Shown here one piece after another: positions 45,136-54,219 of a stretch of DNA of 64,000 nt (position 1 is its first letter; every line of letters starts with the position of its first letter). A program made the translations under genes and the position numbers. The DNA comes from Lachnospiraceae bacterium (GTDB lineage: Bacteria; Bacillota; Clostridia; Lachnospirales; Lachnospiraceae), in NCBI GenBank assembly GCA_017465845.1, contig JAFTVH010000007.1, forward strand, positions 1 to 64,000, read 5' to 3'. The notes under the pieces are model-generated. The model was not told where the DNA came from. It saw nothing but the letters and a program-made list of their open reading frames with translations, and did not search any database.

Positions 45136-46278
45136 ATGAGTTCGATTAATTACAGTTGCAGTCAGTTGGAACGCTTATGCTGTGATGCATTTGTGGGATT
45201 TGGGTTTTCTGTGGAAGAGGCAAGAAAGATTACGGATGTTTTGCTTTTGGCAGATTTGTACGGAATAAAATCCCATGGAACCCAGCGCCTGGTGCGTTAC
45301 CATAAATCCATTGAAAATGGTTCGGTCAGGGTGGATGCAAAACCGGAAATTGTATTTGAAACGCCGGTTTCCGCGGTGATTGATGGTCATTCCGGAATGG
45401 GGCAGCTGATTTCTATTTTTGCTATGAATATTGCAATCGAAAAGGCGAAGCAGTCAGGGATGGCTTTCGTGACAGTACGCAACTCTAATCATTATGGTAT
45501 TGCAGGATATTATACCAAAATGGCATGTGATCAGGGGCTGATCGGAATTTCCACCACGAATTCTGAGTCTATTATGGTACATACCAATTCAAGACAAGCC
45601 ATTTTAGGTTCCAATCCGCTTGCATTTGCAATGCCTGCTGAGCCATATCCGTTCTGGTTTGATGCAGCGACGACTGTAGTACCCAAAGGACGACTGGAAG
45701 TTTATAACAAAGAAAGCAAACCTTTGGCGGATCTTTGGGCAGTTGATGAACATGGTAAAAGCTGTACGGATGCAGATCATGTACTCGAATGTATAGATGG
45801 TCATATAGATTCCGGCGGAATATTGCCTGTTGGCGGACTCAGCGAAGGTATGGGCAGTCATAAGGGATATGGTTACAGTATGATCAGTGAATTGTTATGT
45901 TCCATTACTTCCGGTGGTGCAACTTCGAACCATCACCAGCGTGTAAAAGGTCAAGGCGCAGGAACCTGCCATTCTTTTATCGTAATAAATCCTTCCATCT
46001 TCGGGGATGCGGAAGCTATAAAGGAACATCTGTCTGTATTTTTGCAGGAGCTTCGTGATGCAAAACGCGCGGATGAGCAGGTGCCCATTTATACCCATGG
46101 TGAAAAAGAAATTCTCAGTTTGGAAAAACGCAGGAAAGAGGGAATTGATGTCAATATCAGTACCGTAGCAGAGATGATTAATATGTGCAATTACCTTGGA
46201 CTTGACAGTACAGAATATCTCGGTGATGTAGATATATCTAATGCAAAGCAGGGAACATATGACAAGATTTACAAATAA
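45136..46278 (+). CDS. Malate/L-lactate dehydrogenase-family oxidoreductase
   Basis: A 380-residue NAD(P)-dependent 2-hydroxyacid dehydrogenase of the Ldh2/AllD/ComC fold, unrelated to the Rossmann LDHs. Signatures are LLADLYGIKSHGTQRL at the N-terminus with the catalytic histidine, VRNSNHYGIAGYYT, and GSNPLAFAMP with the substrate/cofactor loop. GYGYSMISELLCSITSGG stands near the C-terminus. The ATG at 45136 is placed 9 bases after AGGAGG. In this operon it may oxidise a sugar acid or lactate-like product, such as from an ether-linked or acidic sugar. Substrate not determinable by sequence. Confidence 0.88.
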   Translation: MSSINYSCSQLERLCCDAFVGFGFSVEEARKITDVLLLADLYGIKSHGTQRLVRYHKSIENGSVRVDAKPEIVFETPVSAVIDGHSGMGQLISIFAMNIAIEKAKQSGMAFVTVRNSNHYGIAGYYTKMACDQGLIGISTTNSESIMVHTNSRQAILGSNPLAFAMPAEPYPFWFDAATTVVPKGRLEVYNKESKPLADLWAVDEHGKSCTDADHVLECIDGHIDSGGILPVGGLSEGMGSHKGYGYSMISELLCSITSGGATSNHHQRVKGQGAGTCHSFIVINPSIFGDAEAIKEHLSVFLQELRDAKRADEQVPIYTHGEKEILSLEKRRKEGIDVNISTVAEMINMCNYLGLDSTEYLGDVDISNAKQGTYDKIYK

Positions 46279-46306
46279 ATATAATCAGGAAAGGAACGAT
46301 TGGATT

Positions 46307-47335
46307 ATGAAAAAAGTTAGTGTTGCGTTACTTATGTTTACGATGATGTTTAGTTGGGTTCTTACCGTGTCTGCATCGACAGTTACTGAAACACCGGTAA
46401 AAGACTATGCAGCTGCCGGAGAAGGGGAGTTGCTGTATACAGTAGATTTCAGCGGTAAGGATGGTGTGCTTACACCCGTGCCTATTGGAGAAGCTGCCAG
46501 CCATTTTGACTACACTGTGAGCGAAGCCGGCAATGAACTTACTGTAAAGGGTAAAGCAGGCGGAACAGACAAAACCGCTAGCTACTGGGGGGGAACATTC
46601 GCCGGATTAGAGGCAAATAAAGAAACTTTCTATACTATAGTGTATAAGGTGAAGGCAAATGGTACGGTAGGTAAAAACAATAGCGTAGGTATTGGCGGAT
46701 GGATTCTGGACGCAAAAGCTGAAAATGCCCAATTCTACAATAACTACAGTAATCATAATGCAATTACTGCTGAAGGTTCTATTGACGATAGACGCAGCGC
46801 ACTCTCCAATGGAGGTAAGAAACTTGGTGAATATGTAATGTGGAATACTATCGGAGAGTATGCAATTGATGAAAATGGATTTGTTACGATGATGGTGGAG
46901 TATGATGGTGTCAATGCAAAATTCTACAGCTCGATTCTTGCTGCAAATGCAGGAGATGGTAGTGCATCTGCAGATTGGATTCGTCTTGAGAACGGAGAGA
47001 TGATTCTTGATGATACCGACGATGCAATGGGCTTTCTAATCTATTCTTACTACAATGCAGTAGATACTACTATTAAGGATGTGGAGCTTTATAAGGGGAT
47101 AATATATGGAGATGAAGCAGAAGAATCTACCGAAGAGCCTGTAGAGATGTCCACTGGGGAATCTGCTGAAGGGTCGGACAAAGAGCCTGCATCGGAAGAA
47201 CCTGCCAATGTATCGGTTGATACTGAGCCGAGTGTTGATGAGGCACCCGTAAGTCCTGTTGTTATTGTGATTGTGATTGTTGCAGTTGCCGCAGTTGTTG
47301 CTTTTATTATTAACAAGCGTAAAAATAATAATTAG
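46307..47335 (+). CDS. Surface protein with the shared ~225-residue domain and C-terminal anchor
   Basis: A 342-residue exported protein: signal peptide (1-24, ending VSAS), the repeated domain at 41-264 (ELLYTVDFSGKDG to ELYKG), a Glu/Ser-rich spacer (265-310) and a C-terminal hydrophobic segment followed by KRKNNN, which anchors it to the membrane. No LPxTG motif. The domain is about 70% identical by eye over its first 60 positions to the C-terminus of the lipoprotein at 43024. The start at 46307 has GGAAAGGA upstream. No catalytic motif was seen; ligand or glycan binding is a guess. Confidence 0.75.
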   Translation: MKKVSVALLMFTMMFSWVLTVSASTVTETPVKDYAAAGEGELLYTVDFSGKDGVLTPVPIGEAASHFDYTVSEAGNELTVKGKAGGTDKTASYWGGTFAGLEANKETFYTIVYKVKANGTVGKNNSVGIGGWILDAKAENAQFYNNYSNHNAITAEGSIDDRRSALSNGGKKLGEYVMWNTIGEYAIDENGFVTMMVEYDGVNAKFYSSILAANAGDGSASADWIRLENGEMILDDTDDAMGFLIYSYYNAVDTTIKDVELYKGIIYGDEAEESTEEPVEMSTGESAEGSDKEPASEEPANVSVDTEPSVDEAPVSPVVIVIVIVAVAAVVAFIINKRKNNN

Positions 47336-47463
47336 TATGAACACTATGACGAAAAACTCAACATCGAAAGGAGTGGCTTGCTTTCCTGTGCACAAATCAG
47401 GAACTTTCCGAGGAAGAAAGCATTCGTGGCAAACAGAAAAATTTTTACAAGGAGCAATTGTAT

Positions 47464-49563
47464 ATGCAACAGATAGGTATACGCAATGAAGAATCCCAAG
47501 ACAAAGCAAACGGCTTTTTAAAACACAGACGCTTGATAAATTGGTGGGTGACATGGAATGATCTCAATTGGCCGAATTATGACGGAATAGAGCGCATCAA
47601 ACGCAAAGCCGAAAAGGCGGCAAAGGCTGACGTGACCACTGCGATTCTTTTCGGTGCTCATTTCAGATGGGATTATCTCCCATATTTTACACTTTTGCAT
47701 GATTACATAGCGACTGTGGCGGAAGAACTACATAAATACGGAATAGAGCTTTATGACCGTCACTCCGTAAATCTGATACACCGTTATGACACAAGAGATG
47801 AGATGAGACACGTTATGCTTCACAGTGGTCCTCACCTTCCGTTTTCACCCTCTCGCGAGGCTGCGGCATCATGGGAATATAAGGGTAAACGCCTTAATGA
47901 TTGGAGAATGATCGATGTGAGAAACGGAAATCACCTCTATTATCCCCAATATGCGGCAGAAGGATTTTGCTATAATAATCCCGACTATCTCGAAGCATAT
48001 TGCGACTATGCGAAGCGTCTTGTAGCCGATACGGGAATAGACGGGCTTGCATCAGAGGATTCCGTGCATTATATGCATTTTCTGTCTTGTGCTTGTCCAT
48101 ATTGTAAAGCGGAGCTTAAAAAAAGGACGGGAATTGATCTTCCTTCGGCAGAGGACAGAAATTTTTGGGGAAATTGGGATAATCCTCATTGGAAAGCGTG
48201 GATAGATATGCGCTATGATACCGGAAAGAAATTTTTTGAGAAACTTTCGGGCGTGCTTCCGAAAGATTATCCTCTTATTACCTGTGGTGCCAACAGCGCA
48301 TCGTATTCGTCCACGGGCAAGGCATGCGACGCAAGAATATTTTCAGAAGGCGGAAGTAATTATGTTCATTCTGAGATGAGCGGAAATACCCCTCCGTATA
48401 AAAATGATCCTGTAACCGCAAATATTTCCATTACAGACAGAATGGTAAATTTCTCACATCATCAAGCGGTGGCGAAAGAAAACGGTATCAGAAGCTTTTC
48501 GACCGGATACGGCTTTACCGAGCCTTCGGCAAATATTATTTGGGCGGTAAACAAGGCTCTTGACACCGACTGCCTGTTTTCAACGCTTAAGGCGCGTCTC
48601 GGTCTTCCTGACCATATGCTCGAAGCGCTGCCCGATGAGGCGGACGTCATCGGAAAAGCCTTCAAATTCGAAAAGGAACATCCGGAGTTATTTTGCGGAG
48701 ATCAGATAGGTCAGGTAGGTGTTTACTATTCGGATGAAACCAGAGACCACACATTTTTTGGAAATCTCCAAAAAGGATATTACAAAGACTATGCACGTAC
48801 TGTGCGTGAGCTTTTCAGCGCGGGTATTAGCACAAATACCATATTTACGATTCCGAAGGATGCTGTGGAATATCCCGTTATCATCCTTTCAAGTATAGCC
48901 GCTATGAAGGATGACGAGCTTGCCGACATAAAAGTGTACGTTTCAAACGGCGGTAAGATCATCGTTTCGGGTCCGAGCCCTATTGAACAATGCAAAAATT
49001 CGTGGAATCTTCCTTCAAAGCCCGAAATAAAAAATACAGAAGATTTCTTTGATACGATCGCTTACGGGGTATGGCATAAGCATGCCGAATGGGTGCTTAA
49101 TACAGAAATAGAACCCTGCAGCGATCCGTGCGAATGGAAAAAGGTTGCTGACGGTATCTTCTACAATCCTTGGCGGGTAAGCGACGGGGCTGCCGAGGGA
49201 ATGATAAAGCTTTGCAGCAAATACGCAAAAAAGATGCCTGTCAGAATAGTGGATTCCGAGGGCTATCTGATTACCGCGTTCAAGAGTGAAAGAGGAATCA
49301 TCATTCATCTCTTGGCAGAGGATTACGATACGGATATTGACCATCATCTTGATGAGATACGTTTTCACAGAAGCCGCGTTAATTTTGTCAATAAAGCAGA
49401 TCCCATTGGTATATCGCGGAAGGTTCAGGTGGAAGCGGATACAGAGCCCCAAGTCTTTACTCCGTTTAACAGCGAGGATACCGATGTTGTACATGACGAG
49501 AACGGTTATACTCTTTCCTTGCCTGAAAAAACGGCGTATGCTATTCTGTATTTTGCTTTATAA
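47464..49563 (+). CDS. GH42/GH-A-like glycoside hydrolase with trimerisation-type domain
   Basis: A 699-residue enzyme without a signal peptide. The N-terminal region (about 25-330) looks like a clan GH-A TIM barrel (WWVTWNDLNWPNYDG, TGIDGLASEDSVHYMHF with acidic residues). The middle (about 395-510) resembles the GATase-like trimerisation domain of GH42 beta-galactosidases (VGVYYSDETRDHTFFG, IILSSIAAMKDDELADIKVY, SNGGKIIVSG). A small beta domain ends it. The start at 47464 has AAGGAG ten bases before. Its codon use (more CGC, GCG, TCG) differs from the genes before it, suggesting a separate origin. Exact family and substrate are unsure. Confidence 0.65.
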   Translation: MQQIGIRNEESQDKANGFLKHRRLINWWVTWNDLNWPNYDGIERIKRKAEKAAKADVTTAILFGAHFRWDYLPYFTLLHDYIATVAEELHKYGIELYDRHSVNLIHRYDTRDEMRHVMLHSGPHLPFSPSREAAASWEYKGKRLNDWRMIDVRNGNHLYYPQYAAEGFCYNNPDYLEAYCDYAKRLVADTGIDGLASEDSVHYMHFLSCACPYCKAELKKRTGIDLPSAEDRNFWGNWDNPHWKAWIDMRYDTGKKFFEKLSGVLPKDYPLITCGANSASYSSTGKACDARIFSEGGSNYVHSEMSGNTPPYKNDPVTANISITDRMVNFSHHQAVAKENGIRSFSTGYGFTEPSANIIWAVNKALDTDCLFSTLKARLGLPDHMLEALPDEADVIGKAFKFEKEHPELFCGDQIGQVGVYYSDETRDHTFFGNLQKGYYKDYARTVRELFSAGISTNTIFTIPKDAVEYPVIILSSIAAMKDDELADIKVYVSNGGKIIVSGPSPIEQCKNSWNLPSKPEIKNTEDFFDTIAYGVWHKHAEWVLNTEIEPCSDPCEWKKVADGIFYNPWRVSDGAAEGMIKLCSKYAKKMPVRIVDSEGYLITAFKSERGIIIHLLAEDYDTDIDHHLDEIRFHRSRVNFVNKADPIGISRKVQVEADTEPQVFTPFNSEDTDVVHDENGYTLSLPEKTAYAILYFAL

Positions 49564-49617
49564 TGTAAGTAATAGTGTGTAGGAGACAAAGGAGCCTATT
49601 TACCGGTTTGTGTAGTC

Positions 49618-49676
49618 AGCGGAGCGGAAACATATGTAACGTCCATATGTAACCGATTAGGGAGAACCGCTCCGCT
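49618..49676. other. Intergenic hairpin
   Basis: AGCGGAGCGG (49618-49627) pairs perfectly with CCGCTCCGCT (49667-49676); between them CATATG occurs twice. It lies between the convergent GH42-like and phosphodiesterase genes. It could serve as a terminator for both, though no T-run is adjacent. Confidence 0.45.
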
Positions 49677-49735
49677 ATATGATTCCTATTAAGAAGTGAC
49701 GATAGTAGTCCTTGCAAGTAAGCCGGTCACAATCA

Positions 49736-50515
49736 TTATCTTCCTAAGAGAGACTTCCCTTCCCATTCTCTTGCCGCCGGAACCTTCATAATATCAGCAA
49801 TCGTTGGCGCAAGATCCAGCAAACTCACATCTTTCATAACATGACCTGGCTGGAAGCTGTCCCCGTAAAAGAACATCGGAATAGTCATGTCTTCTTTCCT
49901 ATCTGAACCGTGACTGCGGTCATGTCCGCCATGATCAGCAGTCACAATCACCGTATATTCTCCCTTCGTCTGTTCAATCACAGTTTTTACATTATTAAAA
50001 GCTTCATAGATACAGTGAAGGTATGCGTCGCTCATCCAACCGTTATCATGTCCGCCTTTCTCGTCGGTTTCCACCATGTATAGGAATACAAAATCCGGTT
50101 TTAATTCGTTGATGCAATCCAGTGCTTTATTGGTAAGTATCCTGTCGGTGTTGTCTGCTGAATAGGCATTTTTATATTCCGCAGCTATCAGGGAGGCCGA
50201 ACGGGAAATATCGCGCAGGGGCTCCCAACCGTAAAACATGGCACTGGTTCTTCCGGCTGCTTTAATCTGCTCAAAGAGTCCATTTATGGGACGGACCGGA
50301 GGCATATAGGTATTGGTAGTGATACCGTGTCTCACAGGCGGCACGCTGTGGAACATGGACATGTGGCAGGGCAGGGTGACGGAAGGGAAGACAGTCTGGG
50401 CATCCAGGGTATAGGAGCCCCTTTTCATTAATTCTTTTACATAAGGGTTGCCACATTGGGTAACGCCGTCAGGCCTCATTCCGTCGATTGAGATTAAGAT
50501 AACTTTGTTTTCCAT
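49736..50515 (-). CDS. Type I phosphodiesterase/nucleotide pyrophosphatase (alkaline phosphatase superfamily)
   Basis: A 259-residue enzyme with the NPP-type metal motifs: D in ILISIDGMRPDG, the threonine nucleophile in VFPSVTLPCHMSM, aspartate/histidine in YMVETDEKGGHD, and VTADHGGHDRSHG. There is no signal peptide; the enzyme appears cytoplasmic and is shorter than eukaryotic NPPs. The start at 50515 follows AAGGA; a frame to 50605 would add an unsupported hydrophobic extension. Known relatives hydrolyse phosphodiester or pyrophosphate bonds of nucleotides or phosphorylated glycans. Confidence 0.88.
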   Translation of the reverse strand: MENKVILISIDGMRPDGVTQCGNPYVKELMKRGSYTLDAQTVFPSVTLPCHMSMFHSVPPVRHGITTNTYMPPVRPINGLFEQIKAAGRTSAMFYGWEPLRDISRSASLIAAEYKNAYSADNTDRILTNKALDCINELKPDFVFLYMVETDEKGGHDNGWMSDAYLHCIYEAFNNVKTVIEQTKGEYTVIVTADHGGHDRSHGSDRKEDMTIPMFFYGDSFQPGHVMKDVSLLDLAPTIADIMKVPAAREWEGKSLLGR

Positions 50516-50713
50516 TGTATTTGGTCCTTTCGTTATGAAATATAGTTCCAAAAGATAAAATGCGATAAGAATTAAATTCTGTTTCAATGTTATCATACCA
50601 GGCAATAGAAGTCAATGAGAAATTCTGCCTATAAATAATTTCCGGAAATATAGTTTTCGCATTTGCAGAGGGCATGAAATGGCCCATTTCGCTACTCGTC
50701 ATCACTTGATCGG

Positions 50714-50803
50714 ATAGTCCATCATGCTCATGTAAGCATGATGTCCAGACTATGTCGGAATAGAAAATTGATGGATTGATGTAAAAATTGATGGATTGAT
50801 GTA
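50714..50803. repeat. Hairpin and 20-bp tandem duplication in a 640-bp gene-free stretch
   Basis: Between 50516 and 51156 I see no convincing gene. The stretch holds a two-level hairpin, ATAGTC/GACTAT around CATCATGCT/AGCATGATG (50714-50753), and an exact tandem duplication of AAAATTGATGGATTGATGTA (50764-50783 and 50784-50803). The remaining part to 51156 is AT-rich with promoter-like runs and GAAGGAAAGG just before the next gene. Confidence 0.6.
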
Positions 50804-51156
50804 AAATATACTTGCTTTTTATGCGGAACTGTGTTAAGTATATGTTATTAGAATTTATGGTTTATAAATTGTATGCATACACGATAAATGAACTTTAAAT
50901 TTCGTTGCAGTGCGCAGGTACTGTCTGGAGATTCATATAGCTTTACTATGCTCTTTATAGCAAAGCTTCGTAGGCCATTTCGGTCAATGAATCCGGTAAA
51001 TTAACTTCATAATGACATTTCTTCGGCAAAGATATTGACCGATATTGCGTGATTTGATATACTCTAATTAGACTTCAATGGGGTGACGTACTTTTGAGTA
51101 TGACTCATCAACAGACACCAATTCATCAGTAAACACCGAAGAAGGAAAGGTGGGGA

Positions 51157-52110
51157 ATGGATAAGGACATCACAAAGAAGAGACTGGAAGATTACAATGA
51201 TGTATTCGTTGACATTTTTAACAATATGGTGTTTGAGGGTGACGAAGTACTCGATGAAGACAATCTGATAAGCCTCCCTACAGAATCCTTTACCAGGAAA
51301 GCAGGGGGCGGGCTGCGTCAGGGCAACCGTGACGTAAGGAAAGCGGATAATCGAAACCAGCATTACAGGCTGGTTTTCGGACTGGAGAATCAGGAAGAAT
51401 GTGACAATACCATGCCTGAGCGTACGATGGGGTATGATTATGCAGCTTACGAGGAACAGATTAAGAAAATAATGGAAAAGAATGATAAGGCTAAGAAACC
51501 GGCATACTCGAAAAGGATACATGATGAGCAGAAGCTGGCTCCGGTGGTAACAGCTGTTTTGTATTTTGGCTCGAACTGGACCGGTCCCACGAGACTGTAT
51601 GACATGCTGGAGTTCCCGGAGGAACTGAGGGAGCGGTTGGAGAAGCTGGTACCGGATTATCACATTAATCTGATCGAGGTAAAGAAACTGCCGGAGAAAG
51701 TGAGAAAGCGCCTGACTTCGGACTTCCGGCTCATTGCAGAGTACGTGGCTTGTCGTAATCAGCCGAAGAAACTGGATAAATTATTGGCGGATAATAAGCA
51801 GGTTATCAGGCATCCTGAGGAATTCTTTGACTTGCTGGGAACAATAACAAGTGATAAGAGATTTTTAGAGGCCAAGGAAATGCTCACGGAAGAGGAGCGG
51901 AAAGGTGGAGTGACGATGTGTGACGGACTGGATAGAAGAGAGAAGCGCGCGATCATGAGAGGCGAAAAGGAAGGCGAAAAGAAAGGCGAGAATCGCATGT
52001 TGCAGCTTATTCAATGCATGGCAGAAAATGGAGAAGGTAATTTGATTACAGAATTAGGAAAGAAGCCCGGATTATTACAAAAGATGTATAAGAAATATGG
52101 TTTACTATAA
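51157..52110 (+). CDS. Rpn/PDDEXK-family putative transposase/nuclease
   Basis: A 317-residue protein of the Rpn (recombination-promoting nuclease) group. It has an N-terminal nuclease-like region (DYNDVFVDIFNNMVFEG; NQHYRLVFGLENQEE; APVVTAVLYFGSNWTGPTRL) and a charged C-terminus with RGEKEGEKKGE followed by a helical tail. Catalytic residues are diverged at the N-terminal core, where EDNLISLPTE stands in place of the usual D-x-K step, so activity is doubtful. The family is common in several copies in Lachnospiraceae genomes and encourages DNA exchange. It stands alone after a long gene-free stretch. Confidence 0.75.
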   Translation: MDKDITKKRLEDYNDVFVDIFNNMVFEGDEVLDEDNLISLPTESFTRKAGGGLRQGNRDVRKADNRNQHYRLVFGLENQEECDNTMPERTMGYDYAAYEEQIKKIMEKNDKAKKPAYSKRIHDEQKLAPVVTAVLYFGSNWTGPTRLYDMLEFPEELRERLEKLVPDYHINLIEVKKLPEKVRKRLTSDFRLIAEYVACRNQPKKLDKLLADNKQVIRHPEEFFDLLGTITSDKRFLEAKEMLTEEERKGGVTMCDGLDRREKRAIMRGEKEGEKKGENRMLQLIQCMAENGEGNLITELGKKPGLLQKMYKKYGLL

Positions 52111-52167
52111 GTGTCATTGGGAAATTCTTTCAGAAGAGTCTTACAGTAAAATAAAATCAGTAATAGA

Positions 52168-52205
52168 AGAGGCCGGCTGCGCTGAACTTAAGCGTGCCGG
52201 CCTCT
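52168..52205. terminator. Bidirectional terminator hairpin
   Basis: AGAGGCCGGC pairs perfectly with GCCGGCCTCT across an inner GCGCT/AGCGT stem. It lies between the convergent Rpn-like gene and the leftward cell-wall protein gene. Confidence 0.75.
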
Positions 52206-52219
52206 GTAACATTTAAAGC

Positions 52220-53017
52220 TTATTTATTCTTTTTTAACTGATAAGATCCCACCATGCAGAAGAATGCAATAGCCATAAGCCATACAACTGCATTGGATTC
52301 GCCGGTTTTCGGCACATCATCATATTCACTGCTGCCTGAAGAAGTGGTTGTGCCTGCAGAAGGTGTAGAAGTTGCGGGAGCTGTTGTGCCGGTTGTCGGA
52401 GTCTTGCTATATTCCTTCTCATCCGTTCTTACGGAACCGTTTTCAATATATAAAGTTCCCTTATTGAAATTGTAGAAATCGTAGTAAACTTTATTGTTAT
52501 CATAACCTTTTACGTGTCCAACGGTACCGCCGGCGGCTGCAGTTGCAGTGATATCAGAAGTACCAATGATCTCCAGGTAGCTTACATTATTATTAAAGTT
52601 ACACAAGCCCTGGTCGTAGATGTAGGCGTTAGTTACATTGCCGTTGATAACACACTTGCTGTTATTGAGCACGTAGAGATTATCAATACCTTTAACAGTG
52701 ATGATGGGTGCAGCATCTGTGCTGAGAACAGTCAGGTTACCCAGGCGTGCATCCAGTTCCAGAGTGTAGCCGCTGGCTCCGGCAATGATGATATAATCAC
52801 CGTCTACGATATCCTGTTTCAGATAGTAGATTTCACGGCTGGTATTCTCGTCATTCCAATTTCCTACCATGTAGCGCCAGTCACCTGATCCACTGTCGTA
52901 TTTTACGGAATAGGTGGTGGGCTCAACAGCTTTCGCAGTGATGGGCGTGCTGAGAATGGGCAGTACACAAAGCAGTGCAGCTGCAAAGAGTGTGATGATT
53001 TTCTTGGCTTTTTTCAT
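52220..53017 (-). CDS. Sortase-anchored cell-wall protein with VPKTG sorting signal
   Basis: A 265-residue exported protein: signal peptide (1-30, ending TAKA), a repetitive beta-strand-rich region (about 35-200; repeated short I/V-N-G units such as VLNNSKCVINGNVTNAYIYD), a Thr/Ser/Pro-rich spacer (about 205-230) and a sorting signal VPKTGESNAVVW followed by a hydrophobic segment and KKNK. VPKTG is a variant of LPxTG. The start at 53017 has GGAGGA upstream. The sortase gene directly upstream is the likely enzyme for it. The strand repeats suggest a right-handed beta-helix-like fold. Function may be adhesion; not shown. Confidence 0.82.
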   Translation of the reverse strand: MKKAKKIITLFAAALLCVLPILSTPITAKAVEPTTYSVKYDSGSGDWRYMVGNWNDENTSREIYYLKQDIVDGDYIIIAGASGYTLELDARLGNLTVLSTDAAPIITVKGIDNLYVLNNSKCVINGNVTNAYIYDQGLCNFNNNVSYLEIIGTSDITATAAAGGTVGHVKGYDNNKVYYDFYNFNKGTLYIENGSVRTDEKEYSKTPTTGTTAPATSTPSAGTTTSSGSSEYDDVPKTGESNAVVWLMAIAFFCMVGSYQLKKNK

Positions 53018-53086
53018 AGTCGATTCCTCCTGATATATTATATTGTTTTTACTATTATAAGCCATTGGCTTCCGTTTCAATCATAA

Positions 53087-54085
53087 TTACTCAATCGGCA
53101 GATAATAATCGCCGGGTTCTGTTTCCTTGGCTACCACTACGAATCGCCCGTTTTCCACATGATAGGCGCAGGTGGAAAGGGTGATGAAGTGGTCTCCGAA
53201 TTCGGCGGTAACACCGGTATCATATATGGAAAGCTCCTTGATATTATCGTAGAAATCCAGGAACTCTTCTTCCGTATCTGCCTGAAAGAATTTATAAAAC
53301 TTGAAGACATCGTCAGTCTTTTTGTAGACCTGGGAATAAAACACGGCGATGACTTCGTAATTGCGCTGGCATTGGGGCGTGTACAGGATAATATCCTTGT
53401 GCTCCTTGTAGTAGCTCTCATTCTTGTAATCCGTCAGGTGACCGAACATAGTACCTGCTTTCATATTATGTCCATGAATGATCAGGTTGGTAGTAAGCGG
53501 ATCCAGACAGCTGTCGGTATCCAGGATCAGGCAACCTGCCGAGTTGGATTTTTTATCAAAACCACGGCGGAGATAATAGTTCTCATCTTCCGGTGTCCAC
53601 ATGATGGGATAATCAATGTTGGTGCCGGGAATGCTCAGCCAGCCGGCCATGTCCTCGTTGGACAGGTAACTGTCTGCGTAAGGATTGGGAACCGCTTCAG
53701 GCAGTTCTTCAGTTTCCGGGGCAGAAGCATTTGCTTCGGTATTGTCAGCTTCGGTGTTGTCTGTTCCGCTGCTGATTGTTTCTGCGTCAGAAGGTTTTGC
53801 AGCCTGTGTCGGCTGTGAAGAATCCGCGGACGGAGAACTTTCATCCGAACTGTGCGGTGCTTCACCGGAAACTTCGGTGGTAATATTTTCAGTGGAAATG
53901 CTTTCAGTGGAGAACGTTTCCAGCGCTTCTTTACCTTGGGAGGCAGCTTCGCGCAGTTCCTCCAGAGCCTTCTCGGCTTCTATATTGTCCTGATGGCCTT
54001 TGTACAGGATGATTCCTGCGGCAATCAGGCAACCTGCGGCTATGCCGGCGAGTATGATAGATAATAGCTTTTTTGTAGGATTCAT
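53087..54085 (-). CDS. Class B sortase
   Basis: A 332-residue membrane transpeptidase: N-terminal TM anchor (about 8-28), a long Ser/Glu/Thr-rich linker (about 60-135) and a sortase domain (140-332). Catalytic residues are H in LIIHGHNM, C in LSTCAYH and R in NGRFVVVA. The pattern (TLSTC, GWLSIPGTNIDYPIM) is that of sortase B. The linker is unusually long for this family. The start at 54085 has AAGGA upstream; an ATG at 54115 does not. It is followed by one substrate gene, so this is a dedicated one-substrate sorting pair. Confidence 0.92.
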   Translation of the reverse strand: MNPTKKLLSIILAGIAAGCLIAAGIILYKGHQDNIEAEKALEELREAASQGKEALETFSTESISTENITTEVSGEAPHSSDESSPSADSSQPTQAAKPSDAETISSGTDNTEADNTEANASAPETEELPEAVPNPYADSYLSNEDMAGWLSIPGTNIDYPIMWTPEDENYYLRRGFDKKSNSAGCLILDTDSCLDPLTTNLIIHGHNMKAGTMFGHLTDYKNESYYKEHKDIILYTPQCQRNYEVIAVFYSQVYKKTDDVFKFYKFFQADTEEEFLDFYDNIKELSIYDTGVTAEFGDHFITLSTCAYHVENGRFVVVAKETEPGDYYLPIE

Positions 54086-54219
54086 AATATTTCCTTTTGT
54101 GGATTGAATTACCATTATTATACCTTATTGAAGTCGGACAACGCAATAGTTTTTCTTTGATGTGTCTAAATATTCAGTCAAATTTAAGAAATTCATAAGA
54201 ATTAAGAGAAGCGAAGATA

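Noticed and set aside
50714..50803. Possible CRISPR array or direct-repeat array
   Set aside because: Only two 20-bp units occur with no spacer between them; a CRISPR array needs several repeats with unique spacers.
51157..52110. Insertion sequence with terminal inverted repeats around the Rpn-like gene
   Set aside because: No matching inverted repeats or target duplications were found around it; Rpn genes usually lack them.
53159..53818. Open frame of 219 codons on the plus strand
   Set aside because: Antisense to the sortase gene, which has intact catalytic residues and a ribosome site; the plus-strand frame has neither.
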